NCBI GenBank assembly: GCA_910584915.1
Contig: CAJUDM010000015.1
Span: 51,469 to 115,468 of the forward strand
Reading direction: 5' to 3'
Length of the DNA: 64,000 bases
Source: an uncultured Lachnospiraceae bacterium
GTDB lineage: Bacteria > Bacillota > Clostridia > Lachnospirales > Lachnospiraceae
In this document: positions 58,725 to 64,000 of the stretch, in pieces
Layout of the letters: each line of letters starts with the position of its first letter
Numbering within the stretch: position 1 is the stretch's first letter
Notes under the pieces: generated by a model
What the model was told of the DNA's origin: nothing
The model's input: only the letters and a program-made list of their open reading frames with translations
Databases searched by the model: none
Position numbers and translations under genes: made by a program

Positions 58725-59808
58725 GTTCCATCCCTCCTTTTCTTTTGTCGATCATTTCCATAAATCTGTCAAACAAAAATCCGCTGTCCAACGGCCCCGA
58801 ACAGGCTTCCGGATGGAATTGCACCGTAAATATATTTTTTCCCGTATAAGTAACTCCCTCACAGGTGCCGTCGTTGACATTCACAAACGCCGGCTTTGCC
58901 ACCGTCTTGTCAAGTTTCTCCATATCCACCACATACCCGTGGTTCTGGGCTGAGATGTATACCTGCCCTGTCGCCAGATCCTTCACCGGATGGTTACCGC
59001 CCCTGTGCCCGTATTTCATCTTGAAGGTATCCGCCCCGGTCGCCAGCGCCATCAGCTGATGCCCCAGGCAGATGGCAAAGATCGGCACATCGCTCCGATA
59101 TAATTTCTTTACTTCCTCTATCACCGAAACACATTCCTTCGGATCGCCCGGACCGTTGGACAACATAATGCCGTCCGGCTGATCCGCCAAAATCTCCTCC
59201 GCCGTCGAAAGTGCAGGGTAGACCGTCACCGTACAATCTCTTTTTGTCAGACAGGTGATGATATTGCTCTTGGTGCCGAAATCCACCAGAGCCACCTTCC
59301 GCCTGCCTTCGCCTGCGATATATTTTTTCCTGGTGCTCACCCTCTCCACCACCTTGCCGGGCCTGTAGGCTTTCAGCTTCGGCAGGATATCATCCAAAAC
59401 AAAGTCTTCCCTCGTGGTGATCATACCGTTCATGGTCCCCTTCTCCCGAAGGATCTTCACAAGCGCCCTCGTATCGATACCGGCGATCCCCGGAATCTCG
59501 TATTTGTCCAGAAATTCCTGAATACTCATATCGCTGCGGAAATTGCTGGGCATCCTCGACAATTCCCTGACGATAAATCCGTCGAGACAGGGATGCGAGG
59601 ACTCCATATCCTCCAGACAGACCCCGTAATTTCCGATCAGCGGATAGGTCATGCAGACAGCCTGCCCCGCGTAGGACGGATCGGTCAGCACCTCCAGATA
59701 TCCCGCCATGGATGTGTTAAAAACAATCTCACTGATGATTTCCTTCACCGCACCGATATGCGTCCCCGCAAAAACGGTGCCGTCCTCTAAAATCAGAAAA
59801 GCTTTCAT
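58717..59808 (-). CDS. carA: Carbamoyl-phosphate synthase small subunit
   Basis: A 363-residue glutaminase subunit. The N-terminal CPSase small-chain domain begins LILEDGTVFAGTHIGA; the C-terminal class I amidotransferase has FAICLGHQLMALA (nucleophile Cys), HRGGNHPV and HPEACSGPLDS. AAAGGAGC precedes the ATG. It forms an operon with carB. No PyrR site or T-box was recognised in the short leader (52 bases to the next gene). Confidence 0.97.
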   Translation of the reverse strand: MKAFLILEDGTVFAGTHIGAVKEIISEIVFNTSMAGYLEVLTDPSYAGQAVCMTYPLIGNYGVCLEDMESSHPCLDGFIVRELSRMPSNFRSDMSIQEFLDKYEIPGIAGIDTRALVKILREKGTMNGMITTREDFVLDDILPKLKAYRPGKVVERVSTRKKYIAGEGRRKVALVDFGTKSNIITCLTKRDCTVTVYPALSTAEEILADQPDGIMLSNGPGDPKECVSVIEEVKKLYRSDVPIFAICLGHQLMALATGADTFKMKYGHRGGNHPVKDLATGQVYISAQNHGYVVDMEKLDKTVAKPAFVNVNDGTCEGVTYTGKNIFTVQFHPEACSGPLDSGFLFDRFMEMIDKRKGGMEHA

Positions 59809-59861
59809 GCAGTATGCTCCTTTTTTAATAAGCCGCGTTTTCTGTTCCTCGCGGTATTATA

Positions 59862-60410
59862 TCACAACTTGTTTCGTTTGTCAGTGAAAAAATAATATAA
59901 TTTTATCTCTGCCGTTCTGTATCCCGCATACCCTGCAATGATCCCGACCACAATGCCCCCGAGAATATCCGTCGGATAATGTACATATAAATACAGTCTC
60001 GAAAACGCTATGGCGCACGCCAGCCCAAGCGCAGGTATCCAGAGTTTCCGCTCTCCGGTAAAATAGAGCGCCGAGGCGGAAGTAAAAGAAGCCGCCGTAT
60101 GCCCCGACGGAAAGGAATAGCCGTGTGGCCTGTCCACCAGCAGTTGAATGGATGTATTCACATCAAAGGGGCGAGTCCTCGCAAACAGATGTTTCAATAT
60201 CCCGTCACACAGCACTACATCAAAACAGAGGGCAGCCGCCAAAACCAGACCGCACCTCCTTGTCTTAGGATACGCCGCCAGAACGCACGCCAGCAGTATC
60301 CATATGAATCCGCTGTTTCCCAGCGCCGATATAAACGGCATCACCACATCCCCGAAGGGAGTCCTGATACTCTGGATCACATCCAAAATCCCGAAATCAA
60401 AGCCCATCAT
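59862..60410 (-). CDS. PAP2-superfamily phosphatase
   Basis: A 182-residue membrane phosphatase with the three PAP2 motifs: K73xxxxxxR80-P81, P101-S-G-H104 and S137-R138xxxxxH144xxxD148, and five or six helices. It likely dephosphorylates phosphatidic acid, undecaprenyl diphosphate or similar lipids outside the membrane. It is 90 bases from the hydrogenase-like gene and on the same strand; no functional link is obvious. Confidence 0.92.
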   Translation of the reverse strand: MMGFDFGILDVIQSIRTPFGDVVMPFISALGNSGFIWILLACVLAAYPKTRRCGLVLAAALCFDVVLCDGILKHLFARTRPFDVNTSIQLLVDRPHGYSFPSGHTAASFTSASALYFTGERKLWIPALGLACAIAFSRLYLYVHYPTDILGGIVVGIIAGYAGYRTAEIKLYYFFTDKRNKL

Positions 60411-60499
60411 TCGTCAATCCTTTTCTTTCCCACCAAAGCCGGCAGGCGGAGAAAGAATATCCATTTTCCGCCTGCGTTCTCCTGTCAAAACAAACCGGA

Positions 60500-62014
60500 C
60501 TACAACTGAAACTCCTCCAGCTCCTGCAGTCTGTCTTCATACTTCGTCCCAAGACACTCCGTGAACGCCGCCTCTTTTTTCATCCCTTCCAGCGCCGTTC
60601 CGGCATTCTTTATCGATGCGATCGTTCCCGCGCCCGCGATACAGCCGCCCGGACACGCCATGCCCTCCAGAAGATAGCCGTTATATTTCCCCGCCTTCGC
60701 CAGTGTCAGAAGCTTTTTGCAGTTCTGAAGCCCCTCGGCGTTCGCCACCTTGACTTCCCTCTCCGGCTCCATCTCCTTTATCACATTGACCACGGCTTTC
60801 GCCACGCCGCCGCTCGCCGCAAAGCCTCTGCCGTCCGCGCTGGCGCGCAAAAGCGGCTCACCCTCCGGCAGCGTTTCAAAATCGATCTCCTTCGCTGCGA
60901 ACATTCCTGCCACCTCCTCGAAGGTCAGCACAAAGTCCACATAACTGCGGATCGTCCGCCTGCTCGCCTCCAGCTTTTTCGCCGCGCAGGGGCCCACGAA
61001 CACGATCTTGCACTCGGGATTCCTCTGCTTGATCAGGCGCGCTGTCAGCACCATCGGCGTCAGCGCCATGGAGATGCACTCCGCCTGCTCCGGGAACAGT
61101 TTTTTCGCCATCATGGACCAGGAAGGACAGCAGGACGTCGCCATAAAGGGCAGCTTCTCCGGCACTTCCTTTAAGAAATCCTTCGCCTCCTCGATGGCGC
61201 AGAGATCCGCCCCGATCGCCACCTCCCTCACATCCGTGAAGCCAAGCGCCTGAAAGGCACTGCGGATCTGCGTATTCTTAAGCCCCTTGAACTGTCCCGC
61301 GATCGCCGGCGCCAGGATCGCGAACACCGGCGTGCTGCTCTTTAGCGCCATGATCGTCTGATAGATCTGTCCCTTGTCCACGATAGCGCTGAAAGGACAG
61401 CTCACAAGACACATCCCGCAGGAGACGCACTTGTCCTGATCGATCTCCGCCCTGCCGTACTCGTCAGATTTGATGGCTCCCATGCCGCAGGCTTTCATGC
61501 AGGGGCGCTCCTGTTTGATGATCGCATTGTAGGGGCAGGCGTCCAGGCATTTTCCGCACTTGATACATTTCTCCTCACCGATATGGGACCTGCCGTTCAC
61601 CATGCTGATGGCTCCCCTCGGACAGACCTCCATGCAGGGATGCTCCAGACAGCCCTGGCATCCTTCCGTCACCATGATCCGTTTCTCCGGACAGGAATTA
61701 CAGGCAAACTTTATCACATTGATCAGGGGCGGCTCATAATACTTCTCCTCGATCACACTCTCCTCCACGCCCTCCGCGATCGGCGCGTGTTCCGAGATCC
61801 TGCGCAGAGACATCCCCATCGCCACGCGCAGCCTCTCACCCACGATGGCACGCTCCAGAAAGATACTCTCTCTATAGGAAGCGATCTCTCCGGGAATGAT
61901 CTTATACGGAAGTTCCTCCAGCTTCGCCGGATCGTCCCCCTCGTATGCCAGTTTTGCGATCTCCTTGAAAATAGAATGGCGGATCTCTGTCTTGGATGAA
62001 TATAATCCTCTCAT
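60500..62014 (-). CDS. [FeFe]-hydrogenase-like iron-sulfur protein (group B type)
   Basis: A 504-residue soluble protein. N-terminal Cys sets (C105-C108, C119-C122 and C127-C131) and three to four ferredoxin-like [4Fe-4S] motifs (C150xxCxxCxxxCP and C196xxCxxCxxxCP) precede an H-cluster domain. All cluster ligands are present: TSCCPSW (C295, C296), GPCAAKKLE (C343) and GMACPGGCIAGAG (C454, C458). The TSCCPSW and GAG variants point to the little-studied group B enzymes of Clostridia. Activity needs HydEFG maturases, which are not in the window. Role could be hydrogen production, uptake or sensing. Confidence 0.88.
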   Translation of the reverse strand: MRGLYSSKTEIRHSIFKEIAKLAYEGDDPAKLEELPYKIIPGEIASYRESIFLERAIVGERLRVAMGMSLRRISEHAPIAEGVEESVIEEKYYEPPLINVIKFACNSCPEKRIMVTEGCQGCLEHPCMEVCPRGAISMVNGRSHIGEEKCIKCGKCLDACPYNAIIKQERPCMKACGMGAIKSDEYGRAEIDQDKCVSCGMCLVSCPFSAIVDKGQIYQTIMALKSSTPVFAILAPAIAGQFKGLKNTQIRSAFQALGFTDVREVAIGADLCAIEEAKDFLKEVPEKLPFMATSCCPSWSMMAKKLFPEQAECISMALTPMVLTARLIKQRNPECKIVFVGPCAAKKLEASRRTIRSYVDFVLTFEEVAGMFAAKEIDFETLPEGEPLLRASADGRGFAASGGVAKAVVNVIKEMEPEREVKVANAEGLQNCKKLLTLAKAGKYNGYLLEGMACPGGCIAGAGTIASIKNAGTALEGMKKEAAFTECLGTKYEDRLQELEEFQL

Positions 62015-62114
62015 ATGTAACCTCCCTTTCCGGTTCCGTTATGTGGCGGAACGCTTTGCTTTTCTCTGCTTTGCTATTCTCTTCTTTTATTATGCAATGA
62101 ACCCTGCACCTCAA

Positions 62115-62495
62115 TCAATCATGAATTTCATCTTCATATATAAACCTGTATTTTCCTTTCCCTTTTCCCTTTACCTCTATTACAATTCCCATATTTCTGA
62201 ATTTCTTCATAATATCTTTTGAAACCGTATCTGTACAGCCAAGTATTTTTTTCACTTCCGGTGCACCAAACACCTGATTGGTAATAACTGAAGCATAGAC
62301 ATCCAGTAAATTTTTTTTCGTTTTAGCAAAATATTTTTGTTTTTCAATCATTGCAATGATCGTTTCTTCTTTCAGCTTTTCTATATCCAAATCCAACTTT
62401 TTGTTTTGAATAGTCGGATTTGAAGCACTAATAGTCGGATTTGAAGCACTAATAGTCGGATTTTTATCATTGAAAATTACTGTCTGCATTTGCAA
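62115..62495 (-). CDS. Small protein with winged-helix-like C-terminus
   Basis: A 126-residue frame. The N-terminal part is a tandem SNPTISA repeat from a 21-bp DNA repeat. The rest (KYFAKTKKNLLDVYASV, VFGAPEVKKILGCTDTVSKDIMKKFRNMGIVIEVKGKGKGKYRF) resembles the C-terminal winged helix of Fic-type or related proteins. No good ribosome binding site is seen, and an AlbA_2 fragment precedes it, so it is probably the tail of a longer, deleted gene. Confidence 0.5.
   Translation of the reverse strand: MQMQTVIFNDKNPTISASNPTISASNPTIQNKKLDLDIEKLKEETIIAMIEKQKYFAKTKKNLLDVYASVITNQVFGAPEVKKILGCTDTVSKDIMKKFRNMGIVIEVKGKGKGKYRFIYEDEIHD
62411..62465. repeat. 21-bp tandem repeat
   Basis: AGTCGGATTTGAAGCACTAAT occurs two and a half times in a row, in frame with the small protein above. 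Confidence 0.85.
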
Positions 62496-62595
62496 ATGCT
62501 ATGAGAGGAATTGCAAGAGCTTTCGGCTCAATCATAACACTTTTCCGCTCAAATGTCTGCCGCTCTTCATTTTTTAATATTTCATCAATGGTCAT
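62467..62595 (-). pseudogene. N-terminal relic of an AlbA_2 (Schlafen-like) protein gene
   Basis: A 42-residue frame reading MTIDEILKNEERQTFERKS and IAFANADS, the start of the AlbA_2 family of putative ATP/DNA-binding regulators, then cut off by a stop. GAGGAAAA precedes the ATG. The deletion joint probably lies next to the 21-bp repeat. Confidence 0.6.
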
Positions 62596-62702
62596 TAATT
62601 TTTCCTCTGCAAAATAATTTCTGAACAATCAACTACCCCGGTGCAAACACTCAACTACAAAATCAGATCCCTGCTGTTTCCAATTCCGCATCTTTATCCC
62701 TG

Positions 62703-63323
62703 TTACTCCCTTTCAAAATCTATCCGCACCAACTTCTTCTCACCGGGCAACATACATTCCAAACTATTTATTTTATAGTAGTTTATTCCTGACATTATTT
62801 TTTCCAGCGTTTCTGTTTCCATCTGATGATGTACGCTCTCCAGCCTATCAAACACATGCATATACGGTGAATCCGACACCCAATTATCCTCCGTATTGAT
62901 CTGAATAATGCAGGAAACATAGTTCGGATCTGCCTGCCGGATCACTTTTTGAAAACAGTCACAGCCTATATACTCGATCAGCAGATTTGCCACAACCAAC
63001 TCCGCTTTTGGAAGCTTACCCGCCTCCTCTCTCAGATCGATGCGCAGACATTCCAGAATACCATTCAAATCCGGATATCTGTGAACAGTCTCCCTCAGAT
63101 AATCCGCATTGACATCCACCCCGTATACTTTTCTGAACTTATCTTTCGAGACATGCTCAAGGCCGTTTCCTCCGGCAACCCCCAGTATCATAACACTGGA
63201 AACAGGATACGTCTCGAGCTGCCCCCTCATCATTTCATTCAGAGCCTGCAACTGCATGACCGAGTCGAGTTTCATATGATTCTCATAGTCCGTCAATGAG
63301 ATATCTTCCCATGGGTTTTTCAT
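62703..63323 (-). CDS. SAM-dependent methyltransferase
   Basis: A 206-residue class I methyltransferase with motif I MILGVAGGNGLEHV, an acidic second strand end (VYGVDVNADYL) and the catalytic-loop region ELVVANLLIEYIG. The start ATG 63321-63323 follows GAAGGTAATC. Low GC compared with the rest of the window. Substrate unknown; small-molecule or antibiotic-type methylation is common among such stand-alone enzymes. Confidence 0.8.
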   Translation of the reverse strand: MKNPWEDISLTDYENHMKLDSVMQLQALNEMMRGQLETYPVSSVMILGVAGGNGLEHVSKDKFRKVYGVDVNADYLRETVHRYPDLNGILECLRIDLREEAGKLPKAELVVANLLIEYIGCDCFQKVIRQADPNYVSCIIQINTEDNWVSDSPYMHVFDRLESVHHQMETETLEKIMSGINYYKINSLECMLPGEKKLVRIDFERE

Positions 63324-63364
63324 CTGATTACCTTCTATCAAATCTTCTCAACTTCAATATTACT

Positions 63365-64000
63365 CTATGTTTCCATTCCAGATTTGGGCAAATTATTTAA
63401 ATTTACCGCTTCCAAAGTCTGCAACTGCTGTACCACCAGCTTCCGAAGCAATTCCATCCTCTCTTTCTGTTTCATTCCCTGATTAATCAAAACGGCATTA
63501 TAGCTTTCCAGATTCGCAAGTACCAGCAACTGATTCAGTGTTGCCACATCCCGCATGTTTCCTTTAACTGTCGGATTTTCATCTTTCCACTGCTTAGCAG
63601 TTCTTCCAAACAAAACTACATTGAGCATATCCGCTTCATTGGCATATGTATAAGATACCTGTGCAGGCGTTAATTCCGGCGGAATCAAATTATCCTTAAT
63701 TGCATCTGTATGTATTCTGTAATTTAACCTGGAAATCTCTCTGTTTAAATTCCAGTTTAAAGATAAACGACTATTCTCATCTGTCTTTAATCTCCTGTAA
63801 TCCTTCATAATATATAACTGAAATTCAGGAGAAATCCATGTTGCAAAAGACATCACAATATCACTGTGTGCATAAGTTCCGCCATATCGTCCTGCTTTTG
63901 AAACGATACCGATGGCTTTCGTCGCTTCAATCCATTTCTTAGGTGACATTGTAAATGCATTCGCTCCTGCCTGTTTTCTAAACCCCTCGAATTCGAGGGG
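63365..64000 (-). CDS. KilA-N domain protein (5' end outside window)
   Basis: The frame is open at the window end and yields about 211 residues of a KilA-N protein. It keeps the end of the KilA-N DNA-binding domain (FEGFRKQAGANAF, KWIEATKAIGIVSKAGRYGGTYAHSDI, FATWISPEFQLYIMKDYRRL) and the C-terminal region found in stand-alone members (WKDENPTVKGNMRDVATLNQLL, LESYNAVLINQGM). These proteins occur in phages and as single chromosomal genes of unknown role. The GC content is low, which fits an accessory origin. Confidence 0.85.
   Translation of the reverse strand, partial: PLEFEGFRKQAGANAFTMSPKKWIEATKAIGIVSKAGRYGGTYAHSDIVMSFATWISPEFQLYIMKDYRRLKTDENSRLSLNWNLNREISRLNYRIHTDAIKDNLIPPELTPAQVSYTYANEADMLNVVLFGRTAKQWKDENPTVKGNMRDVATLNQLLVLANLESYNAVLINQGMKQKERMELLRKLVVQQLQTLEAVNLNNLPKSGMET

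Noticed and set aside
62411..62465. Direct repeats considered as a CRISPR remnant
   Set aside because: The units are contiguous 21-mers without spacers and are in frame with a coding sequence; no cas genes are near.

Overview
The window looks like chromosomal DNA of a strictly anaerobic, GC-rich member of the Clostridia, most likely a gut Lachnospiraceae. The signs are a complete anaerobic (cobalt-early) corrin pathway, an [FeFe]-hydrogenase-like protein, Firmicute-style regulation (FMN and cobalamin riboswitches, strong AGGAGG ribosome binding sites, LytTR/GHKL signalling) and many decayed toxin-antitoxin and AAA/PD-(D/E)XK relics. This placement rests on recognised families, not on a database search. 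No rRNA, tRNA, CRISPR array or intact insertion sequence was seen.

Layout. (1) 1-8.9 kb is a sugar-acid region. It holds a D-aminoacylase-family gene cut by the window edge, an SSS-family symporter, a D-galactonate dehydratase (dgoD), a GH42 beta-galactosidase, a KDG/KDGal kinase and a KDPG/KDPGal aldolase. Together these give a De Ley-Doudoroff-type route from beta-galactosides or galactonate to pyruvate and glyceraldehyde-3-phosphate, with clear operator palindromes downstream of the symporter and aldolase promoters. (2) 8.9-11.1 kb has an FMN riboswitch with terminator, the riboflavin transporter ribU and an IclR-family regulator that may control region 1. (3) 11.2-22.1 kb has two two-component systems (OmpR-type and LytTR/GHKL-type) and two ABC systems, plus a small Cys-rich protein and a DUF3592 protein. 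(4) 22.1-29.1 kb is an accessory patch with an XRE membrane regulator, a truncated higB beside an intact higA, a HAD phosphatase, a marR-MATE operon with its own operator, a frameshifted relE and a PD-(D/E)XK nuclease relic.

(5) 29.1-52.1 kb is one very long minus-strand cobalamin locus. It starts from a promoter and cobalamin riboswitch at about 52.09-51.84 kb and reads lipoprotein cbiK, a lipoprotein of unknown type, a corrinoid/metal ABC importer, cbiP, cobT, cobU, cobS, a second short cobU-like gene, cobC, a cbiB-cobD fusion, cbiC, cbiD, cbiF, cbiG, cbiH, a cbiJ-cbiE-cbiT triple fusion and cbiA. No cbiL (precorrin-2 C20-methyltransferase) is present, so that step must be encoded elsewhere. 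At least five of these enzymes carry hydrophilic in-frame insertions, four of them built of tandem repeats.

(6) 52.1-55.4 kb has a large lipoprotein whose 5' end is a copy of the start of the neighbouring metallophosphatase gene, with an AAA-ATPase relic between them. (7) 55.5-62 kb has carAB, a PAP2 phosphatase and a group-B-like [FeFe]-hydrogenase. (8) 62-64 kb has fragments and small genes: an AlbA_2 relic, a winged-helix-like protein with a 21-bp tandem repeat, a SAM methyltransferase and a KilA-N protein that runs off the end.

The standout observations are the repeat-swollen cobalamin enzymes, an imperfect ~85-bp repeat present in three intergenic or gene-end sites, and the recombined lipoprotein/phosphatase pair.
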